A DNA stretch of 64,000 bases from the NCBI RefSeq assembly GCF_024198255.1, contig NZ_JAJVKW010000024.1:1-64000 (forward strand), in the 5' to 3' direction. Every line of letters begins with the position of its first letter. The stretch's first letter is position 1. Source of the stretch: Myxococcus guangdongensis. GTDB taxonomy: Bacteria > Myxococcota > Myxococcia > Myxococcales > Myxococcaceae. Positions 16,242 to 25,000 of this stretch are shown here, one piece after another. The notes below the pieces were generated by a model. The model saw only the letters and a list, made by a program, of their open reading frames with translations. It was not told the origin of the DNA and ran no database searches. Both the position numbers and the translations under genes were made by a program.

Positions 16242-18770
16242 TCAAGGCGTCGCGTGCTCGGGCCCCGTGCCCCCCGCCGCCGCCCGTTCCTTCACCTCCG
16301 AGTCCAACCGCGCTCGCCGCTTGCGGTGCCCCCGCGCCGTCAGGACCAACAGCAGCGCGGGGAACGCCACCAGCATGACCAGTAGATTGGTGGCGAATCC
16401 CAGACTGGCCAGTGCCCCCACCGAGTTCAGGCCTGGATGCCTGGCCAGGAAGAGCGCGCCGAACCCCATGGCGCTCGTCAGCAGGCCTCCCGCAATCGCA
16501 CGCCCCGTCTCCGAGTACACCGCCACGAAGTCACTGCCCGGCGACGCCAGCCGTGTCAGCAGATGCACGCCCGCGTCCACCGTGGTCCCGATGAGCACCG
16601 GGATGATGAGGATGTTCAGATAGTTGAACTCCAACCCCACCACCGGCATCAGCCCAATCAATGCCAGCAATGACACCACGGTGGGCAACAGGCACAGCAC
16701 CGCCATGCGCAGCCCGCCCAGGGTCATCCACATGGCGAGCAGCACCGCCAAGGTCGTGCCCCCGAGGATGAGCGGCGCCTCGTGGGTCACCATGTCCAGG
16801 ATGTCCGCCATCACCATGGACTCGCCCGCCGCGGACACGTGCCCACCCTCGGGGGGCGTGACGCTTCGAATCTCGCGCGCCAGCGCTCGCACGGCCTGGC
16901 CGTCCGACTGGTTCACCGCCGGGTACACCAACACGAAGCCGCCCGTCGTCCCCTCGCGTCCGGTGAACTGCTGGCGCACGCTCGCCGGCAGGTCCGAGAG
17001 CGTGAAGGGCTGCGCCTCCGTCTGCCGGCGCAGCTCCACCACCTGCGCGCGCTGCTCGGCGGAGAGCCGCTCCTCCGGGACGTTCTCCAGCAGCGCGTGG
17101 ATGTCGCGCAGCACCGTCTGTTTCCTCGGCTGGTCCCGCGGCACCAGCGAGGACAGCGAGGCCACGAAGTCGATGGTGGAGTCCTCGCCCCGCTCCCGCT
17201 GACGCTGGGCGAGCGCGGACGCCATCGCGTGTTCCTCCTGCTCGTCCCGTGTGAGCACCACCACGGGCGTCTGCGAGTAGCCGATGATGTCGTTGACCTG
17301 TCGGTCCAGGACGAACGACGGCAGGTCCTGGTCCTCGAGCGTCCCGAAGTTGTAGTCGAAGCGCACCCGAGGCACCTGGGAGAAGAGCCCCAGCAGCAGC
17401 GCCGCGGAGACGAGGGTGATGACCCCGCGGTGGCGCACCAGCACCCGGCCCATCGCGGACTCGCGCGGCGCGACGCGCGCGTGCCGGGGGCGCCAGTCGA
17501 AGCGCGCGGTGAGGCCCAGCAGCGCCGGCAGCACCAGCACGTAGGCGGCGACGAGCACCACCATGCCGATGCCGGCGATGACGCCGAACTCCCGGAACGC
17601 GCGCAGCTGGGACGTGCCCAGCACGAAGAAGGTGAGCGCCGCCACCAGCGCGGACACCAGCGCCGCGCCGCCCGTGTGTGTGAAGGACTCGCGCGTGGCC
17701 TGCTCGGAGCTCTCCCCGTGGGTGCGCAGCTGGAGATAGCGGCCCACCAGGTGGATGCCGTGCTCCACGCCCAGGCCCCCGAGGATGGCGCCCAGGAAGC
17801 CCGTCAGGAGGTTCACCTGTCCGTAGACGAGCGCGACCAGGCCGTACGTCCACGCGAGCCCCGCGCCCACCGGCGCCAGCACCAGCCCCACCGCCACGGG
17901 GCTGCGGAAGTGGAAGAGCAGGTAGAGCAGCATCAGCGCCGTGGCCACGGCGGACGACACGGCGATGTCGCGGATGATCTGCTGCTGCTGGTCCAGCTTC
18001 TTCTGGAAGGTGCCGGTGATGTCGACCTTGAAGCCGGGGCCGTACCTGGACAGGTCCTGCGCGTCGATGAGCCCGCGCACCTCGTCCACGATTCGCCGCG
18101 AGTAGCCCAGGTCCGCGGACGTCGTCTCCGGCTTGGCCAGCACGACGACGCGCCCGGCCTTGGCGTCCAGGTAGTAGTCGTCTTTCGCTCCCGACAGCTT
18201 CTGTCCCGCCGCGCCGCCGTACTTCGCCTCCAGGTCGGAGAAGTCGAGCGACGGCTCCGGCTCGTCCACCAGCGGCACGTAGAGCGGGTTGGCCCGCTGC
18301 CGCTCCCACGCCAGCCGCGCGGCGAGCCGACGGTGGACCTCCTTCAGGTCCTCTTCCGACAGGAAGTAGAGCGCCCGGTCCCGGAAGAAGGCGCCCGTGC
18401 GCTCCTTCTCCACGAAGCGGATGCCCGGCAGCTTCTCCAACTGGGGCGCCAGGTCATCGGCGAAGCGGCGCAGCGACTCGGCGTCGCCTCCCTCGCCCAC
18501 CACCGCCACCCAGCCGAGCGCGCCGAAGCGGGACTCGAGCTCTCCCAGGGCCTGCACGCTCTCGAAGGAGCGGGGAAGCAGGTCCACCAGATTGGCGTTG
18601 AGGCGGAGGTTGAGCGCGAGCACTCCTCCCACCGCCGCGAGCACCACCGCCAGGCCCAGCGCGAGCACCGGCCGCCGGTGGCTGCGCGCGGCCAGGGCAC
18701 CGAGGCCCCGCTCCACGCGCTGCATCCAACGGCGCTCCCCCTGCGTCGATGTGGTCGGCTCCGAGTCCAT
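16242..18770 (-). CDS. MMPL/RND-family lipid-type exporter, copy 1
   Basis: 842 residues. One membrane helix near 35-55, a large periplasmic domain (about 60-270), five helices with VNLLTGFLGAILGGLGVEH (GGLGVEHGIHLVGRY signature) at about 335-360, then a repeated half: helix, periplasmic domain and five helices containing GTTVDAGVHLLTRL. This is the two-fold RND plan of MMPL/HpnN-like transporters, which move lipids or hopanoids outward using the proton gradient. Divergent from its paralogue at 19175. ATG 18770 is chosen because GERRW after it aligns with GEKRW at the start of the paralogue; an ATG at 18725 has a better ribosome binding site. Confidence 0.85.
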   Translation of the reverse strand: MDSEPTTSTQGERRWMQRVERGLGALAARSHRRPVLALGLAVVLAAVGGVLALNLRLNANLVDLLPRSFESVQALGELESRFGALGWVAVVGEGGDAESLRRFADDLAPQLEKLPGIRFVEKERTGAFFRDRALYFLSEEDLKEVHRRLAARLAWERQRANPLYVPLVDEPEPSLDFSDLEAKYGGAAGQKLSGAKDDYYLDAKAGRVVVLAKPETTSADLGYSRRIVDEVRGLIDAQDLSRYGPGFKVDITGTFQKKLDQQQQIIRDIAVSSAVATALMLLYLLFHFRSPVAVGLVLAPVGAGLAWTYGLVALVYGQVNLLTGFLGAILGGLGVEHGIHLVGRYLQLRTHGESSEQATRESFTHTGGAALVSALVAALTFFVLGTSQLRAFREFGVIAGIGMVVLVAAYVLVLPALLGLTARFDWRPRHARVAPRESAMGRVLVRHRGVITLVSAALLLGLFSQVPRVRFDYNFGTLEDQDLPSFVLDRQVNDIIGYSQTPVVVLTRDEQEEHAMASALAQRQRERGEDSTIDFVASLSSLVPRDQPRKQTVLRDIHALLENVPEERLSAEQRAQVVELRRQTEAQPFTLSDLPASVRQQFTGREGTTGGFVLVYPAVNQSDGQAVRALAREIRSVTPPEGGHVSAAGESMVMADILDMVTHEAPLILGGTTLAVLLAMWMTLGGLRMAVLCLLPTVVSLLALIGLMPVVGLEFNYLNILIIPVLIGTTVDAGVHLLTRLASPGSDFVAVYSETGRAIAGGLLTSAMGFGALFLARHPGLNSVGALASLGFATNLLVMLVAFPALLLVLTARGHRKRRARLDSEVKERAAAGGTGPEHATP

Positions 18771-19174
18771 CCGTCGCGCGGGCGTCCCAGCCTCCTGCCC
18801 CCGGAGAAGTCCGACGGCGTGGAAGGTGGCACGGCTTCCCCTCCCTCGGGTGTCCGCGAGAGCGGCCCCATGTGGGCGGGAACGTGGGGACGCGGCGCGG
18901 CACGTGCACTCCGCGCCGCTCGGCCGTCTGCCCTCCAGGAGGACGGTGGACCCGTCGCTCCCGTCCTGGATGCGCGGTGCGAGGCGATGCGCGGCGCGAG
19001 CCCGCAGGCCGGCCTGCGGACAGTCGGGCGGGCGACGTGGGACCGCGTTACAGAGGGAAAGTCATTCGGGGCCTTACATTCCGGCTTACGGCATAAACGC
19101 GTTGACTCCCCGGTTGGCGCATGCCCAAGGTGGGTCGCGGTTCGGCCCGCAAACAACACAGCAGGTGTCGCAAC
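18771..19174. promoter_or_regulatory. 404-base divergent spacer between the two MMPL genes
   Basis: It must hold promoters for both exporters. Visible structure is slight: CTTAC occurs twice 12 bases apart at about 19074-19090 in a locally AT-richer stretch, followed by GCATAAACGCGTTGAC. Open frames through it are extensions of frames antisense to the flanking genes and are not credible genes. Confidence 0.4.
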
Positions 19175-21643
19175 ATGGGTGAGAAGCGTTGGTCGGAGCG
19201 GTTCGAGGGGGCGATGGGCCAACTCGCCGCGCGAAGCCATCGGCGTCCGATGCATGCGGTGGTGGTGGCGGTGGTGCTGACGCTCCTGGGGGTTTGGTTC
19301 GCCAGGAACCTGACCCTCAGCGCGGACTTCGTGGGCCTGCTGCCCAAGTCGTTCCCGAGCGTCCAGGACATCGAGAAGATGCGCAAGCGCTTCGGTGGCC
19401 AGGGCAACGTGGTGGTGGTGGGGATGGGGGCCGAGCCGGAGACGCTCAAGCGCTTCGTGGACGACATGGCGCCGAAGCTCGCGGAGCTGTCGGAGATTCG
19501 CTACGTCAACTTCCAGCGCCCCAGCGAGTTCTTCAACCAGCATGCGCTGTATTACGTCGACCTGGAGGACCTGAAGACGATTCAGGGCCGCATCGACGCG
19601 CGCATCTCCTGGGAGAAGGAGCAGGCCAACCCGCTCTTCGTCCGGCTGGACGAGGAGCCCGCGCCGTCGGTGGACTTCTCCGACATCGAGCAGAAGTACA
19701 CGGGCCGCGCCAACCAGCGCCTGTCTGGCCAGGGTGACTTGTACTACCTGGATACGACGGAGCGGATGGTGGTGTTGATGGCGAAGCCGAAGGGCAGCGC
19801 CGCGGACCTGGACTATTCGAAGAAGGTCGTCACCCAGGTGGAGGACTTCCTGGCGAAGCAGGACCTGTCCAAGTACGGGCCGGGCTTCAAGACGGCGGTG
19901 ACGGGGACCTTCAAGAAGAAGATCGACCAGCAGCGCGTCATCGTGGGCGACCTGGCCCGGGCGTCCACGCTGGCGATGGTGATGCTGGTGGTCTACCTGG
20001 TGTTCCACTTCCGCAGCGCGCTGTCGGTGGTGCTCACCATGGTGCCGGTGATGGCGGGCCTGGGGTGGACGTACGGCTTCGTGGGGCTGGCGTACGGGCA
20101 GGTCAATCTGCTGACGGGCTTTTTGGCGGCGGTGCTCGGTGGCCTGGGCGTGGAGCACGGCATCCATCTGTTGGGGAGATACGGGACGTTGCGCTCGGAG
20201 GGGATGACCTCCGAGGCGGCGGTGCAGGAGTCCTTCCGGCACACGGGCTTCTCCGCGCTCATCGCGGCGCTGGTGGCGGCGCTGACGTTCCTGAGCCTGG
20301 CGCTGTCGGAGTTCAGGGCGTTCCGCGAGTTCGGCATCATCGCGGCGGTGGGCATGCTGGTGAGCATCTTCGCGTACGTGCTCATCCTGCCGGCGCTGTT
20401 GGGGATGGCGTCGCGCTTCGGGTGGACGCCGCGCACGCAGGAGGAGGGCTCGGGGCCCATGGCGCTGTTGGGGCGCTGGCTGCCGCGCTCCTACCGCGGG
20501 GTGGCGGTGGTGATTGGGGTGGGCGTGCTGGTGCTCATCTCGCAGGCGTACCGCATCTCGTTCAACTACGACTCGCGCACGTTGGAGGACTACAAGCAGG
20601 CGTCGGCGGTGCTGGACCAGAAGGTGAACAACATCCTGGGCTACTCGCAGACGCCGGTGGTGGTGCTGACGGATTCGCAGGACATGGAGCGCGAGGTGGT
20701 GCGGCAGCTCGAGGCGCGCAAGACGGCCCGGGGCAAGGAGTCCACCATCGACTTCGTGGGCGCGCTGGAGGACCTGGTGCCCCGGCAGCAGTCGGAGAAG
20801 CAGACGGTGCTGGAGGCCATCCGGGCGCGGCTGGAGAAGTTGGATCCGGAGCGGCTGCCGGAGGACACGCGGGTGGCGTTGGCGCGGGCGTTGAACATGT
20901 CGAAGGCGAAGCCCTTCACGCAGGCGGAGCTGCCGGCGAGCGTGCGTCACCAGTTCGAGAGCCTGGATGGGAGCACGGGCGGCGTGGTGCTGGTGTACGC
21001 GGGTGGCGGGGTGAGCCTATCGGACGGCGAGGGGACGCGGCGCTTCTCCAAGGAGGTGCGCGGGCTGCAGATGCCGGACGGCAGTCAGGTGTCGGCGGCG
21101 GGTGAGGCGCTCATCCTGGCGGACATCCTGGACATGGTGTCGCGCGAGGGTCCGCGCATCCTGGCGGCGGCGGTGTTGAGCGTGCTGGCGGCGATGTGGC
21201 TGACGTTGGGGAAGCTGCGCACGGCGCTCATCTGCATGGTGCCGACGTTGTTGTCGGTGGCGGGGCTGGTGGGGTTGATGGCGCTGTTGGATTTGCAGTT
21301 CAACTACCTGAACATCATGGTGCTGCCGGTGCTGGTGGGGACCACGGTGGACGCGGGCGTGCACCTGGTGCAGCGGTTGGGTGAGCCGGGGGCGGACTTC
21401 ATCTCCGTGTACGCGGAGACGGGGCGGGCGATTACGGGCGGCCTGCTGACGAGCGCGATTGGCTTCGTGGCGTTGGTGTTGGCGAAGCACCCGGGGTTGA
21501 ACTCGATTGGCGACCTGGCGAATCTGGGGTTCGGGTTGAACCTCGTCATCGTGCTGTTGGGCTTCCCGTCGCTGTTGCTGCTGGTGGAGCGCTGGCGGCG
21601 CAAGCACAGCGCGACGGCGGAGGAGCCGGCGCCGGGGGCGTAG
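19175..21643 (+). CDS. MMPL/RND-family lipid-type exporter, copy 2
   Basis: 822 residues from ATG 19175 (MGEKRWSERFEG). Same plan as the divergent copy 1: LAARSHRRP at the start, LADFVGLLPKSF-like first periplasmic segment, GGLGVEHGIHLLGRY in the first membrane bundle, FNYDSRTLEDYKQ after it, and GTTVDAGVHLVQRLGEPG in the last bundle. The two copies align along their whole length. Expected to export a lipid or hydrophobic compound across the inner membrane. A small Cys-rich lipoprotein gene follows 17 bases after the stop and is probably co-transcribed. Confidence 0.85.
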   Translation: MGEKRWSERFEGAMGQLAARSHRRPMHAVVVAVVLTLLGVWFARNLTLSADFVGLLPKSFPSVQDIEKMRKRFGGQGNVVVVGMGAEPETLKRFVDDMAPKLAELSEIRYVNFQRPSEFFNQHALYYVDLEDLKTIQGRIDARISWEKEQANPLFVRLDEEPAPSVDFSDIEQKYTGRANQRLSGQGDLYYLDTTERMVVLMAKPKGSAADLDYSKKVVTQVEDFLAKQDLSKYGPGFKTAVTGTFKKKIDQQRVIVGDLARASTLAMVMLVVYLVFHFRSALSVVLTMVPVMAGLGWTYGFVGLAYGQVNLLTGFLAAVLGGLGVEHGIHLLGRYGTLRSEGMTSEAAVQESFRHTGFSALIAALVAALTFLSLALSEFRAFREFGIIAAVGMLVSIFAYVLILPALLGMASRFGWTPRTQEEGSGPMALLGRWLPRSYRGVAVVIGVGVLVLISQAYRISFNYDSRTLEDYKQASAVLDQKVNNILGYSQTPVVVLTDSQDMEREVVRQLEARKTARGKESTIDFVGALEDLVPRQQSEKQTVLEAIRARLEKLDPERLPEDTRVALARALNMSKAKPFTQAELPASVRHQFESLDGSTGGVVLVYAGGGVSLSDGEGTRRFSKEVRGLQMPDGSQVSAAGEALILADILDMVSREGPRILAAAVLSVLAAMWLTLGKLRTALICMVPTLLSVAGLVGLMALLDLQFNYLNIMVLPVLVGTTVDAGVHLVQRLGEPGADFISVYAETGRAITGGLLTSAIGFVALVLAKHPGLNSIGDLANLGFGLNLVIVLLGFPSLLLLVERWRRKHSATAEEPAPGA

Positions 21644-21660
21644 CTCTGGAGGGCAGCGTG

Positions 21661-21924
21661 ATGATGCGAGGCAAGGCGCTCGGGTGGTGGTCGGCGGTGT
21701 CGATGGCGGTGGCCCTGGTGGGGTGTTCCCACGGGGGCCAGCGTGAGGAGAAGAAGGGCGACACGCGCTGTGAGGAGTCGCGGAACCTCTCGTGCATCAC
21801 GGGCACGGAGTGTTCCATGGACCGCGACCGGGGCTGCGAGGTGTGTCGCTGTTCTCCCCCGGATGCGCTGACGCCCACGGACAAGCGCCGGCCCACGGCG
21901 ATGGAGCCGGAGCGGCGCTGGTAG
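21661..21924 (+). CDS. Small Cys-rich lipoprotein
   Basis: 87 residues. Starts at the first of two ATGs, with GGAGGGCAG upstream. Signal ends VALVGCSHGG, a lipobox. The mature part has a compact Cys-rich region (CEESRNLSC, GTECSMDRDRGCEVCRC; seven Cys) followed by a charged tail. The spacing suggests disulfides formed after export. It follows the MMPL exporter by 17 bases, so an accessory role at the outer membrane is possible. No family recognised. Confidence 0.7.
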   Translation: MMRGKALGWWSAVSMAVALVGCSHGGQREEKKGDTRCEESRNLSCITGTECSMDRDRGCEVCRCSPPDALTPTDKRRPTAMEPERRW

Positions 21925-22353
21925 TCAGAGCTCCGCGAGGATGCGGCCGCGCGCATCGATGGCGTAGACCGCCCCTGCATCCATGATGGGTGTTTCGAGG
22001 TCGATGCCGCAGCGTGAGAGCCTCGGGAGGAAGCTGACGAAGTAGAGGTCGTCGTTCTCCTTCATCACGGTGGTGTCGTAGGTGTCGCGACGCGCGAGAC
22101 ATCGCGCGAGCGCCTCGTCGCGTGCCTCCGGGCGACGGTCGGGTGGCAGGAACGCGTTCATGGCGACCTCGAGCGCCGCCATGGCGGGGCCGTCCAGGTG
22201 CGTTCCTTGCTCGAACGAGTCGGGGAACGCCACCTTGGCCGACTCCACGGGCGGTGCTCGCTCGGCCTGTTTCGGCTTGTAGTAGCCCAGCAGAGAGCAC
22301 CCGCTCATGAGCGCCGCGCCACAGACGAGGGCTGTGAGTGAGGTCTGCTTCAT
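21925..22353 (-). CDS. Lipoprotein coupled to the JAMM-like lipoprotein
   Basis: 142 residues from ATG 22353, which overlaps the upstream stop (ATGA at 22350-22353). Signal MKQTSLTALVCGAALMSGC with lipobox. Two further Cys (ARCLARR, SRCGID) may form a disulfide. The end reads VYAIDARGRILAEL. A hydrolase fold is not evident. Coupled translation with the JAMM-like gene suggests a stoichiometric partner, such as an inhibitor or immunity protein. That is inference. Abuts the convergent Cys-rich lipoprotein with no gap. Confidence 0.7.
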   Translation of the reverse strand: MKQTSLTALVCGAALMSGCSLLGYYKPKQAERAPPVESAKVAFPDSFEQGTHLDGPAMAALEVAMNAFLPPDRRPEARDEALARCLARRDTYDTTVMKENDDLYFVSFLPRLSRCGIDLETPIMDAGAVYAIDARGRILAEL

Positions 22354-23006
22354 TGGAGGTCCCATCCCATTCCCTCGAGCATGCGGATGTTCCCGTTGTC
22401 GTCGTAGACCTGCCCGATTTGAATCCACTGTCCGCTCCTCAAGGCTGAGACCACCCGAGTCGCGTAGTTGAAGCTGTAGACGGTACAGGGAGCACTGCCT
22501 CTCCGATTGAAGACGAAGAGTTCGCGATGGAAGACCCGTCCGGTCCCCTCCGCGACGAGTCTCGTGGGCGACCACTTGCCGCTCAAGTCGCCGGGTGAGA
22601 ATCGAGCGTTGTGGGGATGCGTATGGTCGCCGCCCGTGATGAGGGCGTTCCTTCGCGCAGGGTCGTTCAGGACTTGCGGCATCGAGCACGTCTTCGCTTC
22701 ACGTGAGTCCTGCCGCTCTTTGAAGTCAGACAGATAGCTCAGATAGAACGCATCCTCGCCAGGGGCGTAATAGTTGAGTGCGCAGTACTCGGACCCTAGC
22801 GGTCCTGAGGATGCTCCACCTTGGCCGGTCATCAGCTCACACCCGGCGAGGGCCAACTCCTCAGTGGTCTTGAAGGGGCCGGCGAGTGGTCCGTCGACTT
22901 GGAGACGGCCATTTTCCAGGCGACGGACACGGACGTTGGGGTTCGAGCTGCAACCGATAGGGGTTGTGAGCACCACAGCCATCACGAACCACGACGTGGT
23001 GCTCAT
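22350..23006 (-). CDS. Lipoprotein with a JAMM-like metalloprotease motif
   Basis: 218 residues from ATG 23006, with GAGGGAGGAAAGCG upstream. Signal MSTTSWFVMAVVLTTPIGC, lipobox. At 125-140 it has GGDHTHPHNARFSPGD: His128-x-His130-Pro, then Ser137-x-x-Asp140. This is the core of the JAMM zinc site (HxHP...SxxD), one residue shorter between His and Ser than the classical spacing. The following strands (RELFVFNRRG, CTVYSFNYATRVV) fit secreted JAB-like proteins that use the motif on peptide or modified-protein substrates. Activity unproven. Coupled to the next lipoprotein by an ATGA overlap. Confidence 0.65.
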   Translation of the reverse strand: MSTTSWFVMAVVLTTPIGCSSNPNVRVRRLENGRLQVDGPLAGPFKTTEELALAGCELMTGQGGASSGPLGSEYCALNYYAPGEDAFYLSYLSDFKERQDSREAKTCSMPQVLNDPARRNALITGGDHTHPHNARFSPGDLSGKWSPTRLVAEGTGRVFHRELFVFNRRGSAPCTVYSFNYATRVVSALRSGQWIQIGQVYDDNGNIRMLEGMGWDLQ

Positions 23007-23067
23007 CGCTTTCCTCCCTCCGGGCTGATGAGCGTAGCACCCGGAGCCCCAAGCGAGGACTGGCTGT

Positions 23068-24249
23068 TCAGCGCCGCGTGCCAGGCTCGAAGCGCAGTGG
23101 CAGGCGTTTGGGGCCGTGGATGTGGAGCGCCTGACGCGGCTCCCACGGGGTGTCGCTCGCGAGCCTGAAGTCGCCCAGCGCCTCCAGCAGATCCGTGAGC
23201 GCCACCCTTGCCTCCATCCGTGACAGTGCCGCCCCCAGGCAGAAGTGGATGCCGTGTCCAAAGGCGAGGTGCGGATTCGGCTCCCTCCCGATGTCGAACC
23301 GCTCCGGCTCATCGAAGTGTCGCGGGTCCCGGTTCGCAGAGCCCATCATCGGCAACACGAACTTCCCCGCAGGAATCACCCGCCCGTTCAACTCCACCGC
23401 CCGCTTCGTCGACCGATACATCGACTGCGCCGGCGACCGGAATCGCAGCACCTCCTCGATGGCCGAGCCCATCAGCTCCGGCTGTCTCCTCAGTCGCTCC
23501 AACTGGTCCGGGTGCTCGAGGAGGCACAGCAGCGCGTTGTCGATGAGGTCCGTCGTCGTCTCCGTCCCCGCCGCCAACAGCAACTGGAAGAAGCCGAGGA
23601 TCTCCTTCTCATTCAACCGCTCCCCATCCACCTCCGCCTCCACCAGCCGCGTCAGCAGGTCATCCCTCGGCGCCCTCCGTCGCTCCTCCAGGATGACCGA
23701 GAGATACCCCCGCATCTCGTCGCGCATCGCCGCGTTCTCCGCTCGCGCCCGCTCCGCCTCCTCGCCCTCGGAGATGGTGTGGCTGAGCTTCTGGATGATG
23801 TCCCCCCACTCGAGGAACCGCCCCCGGTCCTCCACCGGAATCCCAATCATCTCCGCGATGACCATCGTCGGCAGCTGACTCGAATACTCCGCCACCACGT
23901 CCAGCTCCCCGCGCCCCACCAGCGGCGCGAGCAACCCACGCGACAGCTCCCGCACGTGTGGCTCCAGGTTCGCGATGGAGCGCGGCGTGAACGCCCTCAT
24001 GATGATGCCGCGCAGCTTCGTGTGGCGGGGTGGGTCCGAGAACAACAGCCAGTCCGGCGTCCTCCCCGTCACCGTCGTCACGACGGAGCTGAACACCTCA
24101 TGGTCCTGCAGCGCCCGCTTCACACTGTCGTAGTCGAACAGAATCCACAGGTCCGCCCGTGGCTCGTGCAACAGCGGCGAGCGCTCACGCAGCTCCGCAT
24201 ACAGCGGAAAGGGATTCCGACGCACGTCATCGGTGAAGAGCTCCAGCAT
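23068..24249 (-). CDS. Cytochrome P450
   Basis: 393 residues, soluble bacterial class I length. I-helix oxygen-binding motif AGTET at 227-231, ExxR at Glu266-Arg269, and heme-binding FGHGIHFCLGAALSRME with the axial Cys337. The PDWLLFSDPPRHTKLRG segment near 65-81 is typical of CYP107/CYP109-like enzymes. It hydroxylates or otherwise oxidises an unknown small molecule with electrons from a ferredoxin, which is not encoded next to it. It stands alone, not inside a recognisable biosynthetic cluster. Confidence 0.95.
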   Translation of the reverse strand: MLELFTDDVRRNPFPLYAELRERSPLLHEPRADLWILFDYDSVKRALQDHEVFSSVVTTVTGRTPDWLLFSDPPRHTKLRGIIMRAFTPRSIANLEPHVRELSRGLLAPLVGRGELDVVAEYSSQLPTMVIAEMIGIPVEDRGRFLEWGDIIQKLSHTISEGEEAERARAENAAMRDEMRGYLSVILEERRRAPRDDLLTRLVEAEVDGERLNEKEILGFFQLLLAAGTETTTDLIDNALLCLLEHPDQLERLRRQPELMGSAIEEVLRFRSPAQSMYRSTKRAVELNGRVIPAGKFVLPMMGSANRDPRHFDEPERFDIGREPNPHLAFGHGIHFCLGAALSRMEARVALTDLLEALGDFRLASDTPWEPRQALHIHGPKRLPLRFEPGTRR

Positions 24250-24418
24250 GACGGGTGTCTCCCGTGGTGGAACACGTCGAGCGTGCGTCCGGACATTCCC
24301 TCCGAGAATCCGTCACGCCCTGACTCCAGCGTAGGAGCCCGGGGCCGCGGAAGCGCAGTCCTCCCGAGCTCAACTGTCCGCTGGAGTGCGGGGCCCCACG
24401 GAGCCGCGAGTCGACGCG

Positions 24419-25000
24419 CTACGCCGCGCGCCCGGACCGACGGGCCGCCCACGCGGTGACGAAGTCCGCGAGGCCGCCGAGCTGCCGGTCATTCAACGTG
24501 CACTGCCACCGGGCCTTCCTCAGCGCGCGGTACGCGGCCGGCGCCTCCCAGCCCTTCGCCACCATCACCGCCAGGCCCATCAACGGCCCACGCCCCACGC
24601 CGTGCTCGCAGTGCGCGTACACGTGCCCGCCCTTCTCCAACCGGGGCAGCGCCCACTCCACACCCTGCACCAGCTGCTCCACCGACGGCGGATACCGGTC
24701 CGTCACCGGCAGGTTGAGCAGCTCGATGCCCAGCGCCGCCAGCGCCTTCGCGTCGTCCACGCGCTCGGCGCGCAAATCAATCACCGCCGTGATTCCGCGC
24801 GCCTTGAGCTCCGCGTACCGCGACGGCGACACCGCGCCACCCACGTGCAGCCACTCGTTCACCTGCGACACGTTGAGGCCACGCCCCGGCAGCTTCGTGC
24901 TCCACTCCACGCAGCGCGCCACCGAGCGCAGCACCTGCTTGCGCACCCAGCCGCGAACCCCCGGCACGTGGTGCACGTCCCGCAACAACGACACGCTCAC
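24419..25000 (-). CDS. Dual-specificity phosphatase, candidate phosphatidylinositol-phosphate phosphatase
   Basis: 193 residues starting at GTG 25000, which overlaps the upstream stop (GTGA). Phosphatase signature HCEHGVGRG: Cys131 nucleophile and Arg137, with Asp101 (PVTDRYPP) a good general acid. Membrane-associating basic N-terminus. In the operon at 24419-29454 the missing step is removal of phosphate from phosphatidylinositol phosphate, and DSP-type phosphatases do that in the inositol-lipid cluster known from Bacteroides. That role is inferred from context; protein tyrosine phosphatase activity is the alternative. Confidence 0.8.
   Translation of the reverse strand: MSVSLLRDVHHVPGVRGWVRKQVLRSVARCVEWSTKLPGRGLNVSQVNEWLHVGGAVSPSRYAELKARGITAVIDLRAERVDDAKALAALGIELLNLPVTDRYPPSVEQLVQGVEWALPRLEKGGHVYAHCEHGVGRGPLMGLAVMVAKGWEAPAAYRALRKARWQCTLNDRQLGGLADFVTAWAARRSGRAA

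Noticed and set aside
16782..20950. Long frames antisense to both MMPL genes, crossing the 404-base spacer
   Set aside because: The products are Arg/His/Gln/Val-rich with no domains, as expected from the opposite strand of GC-rich genes. The MMPL frames have membrane helices and family motifs.
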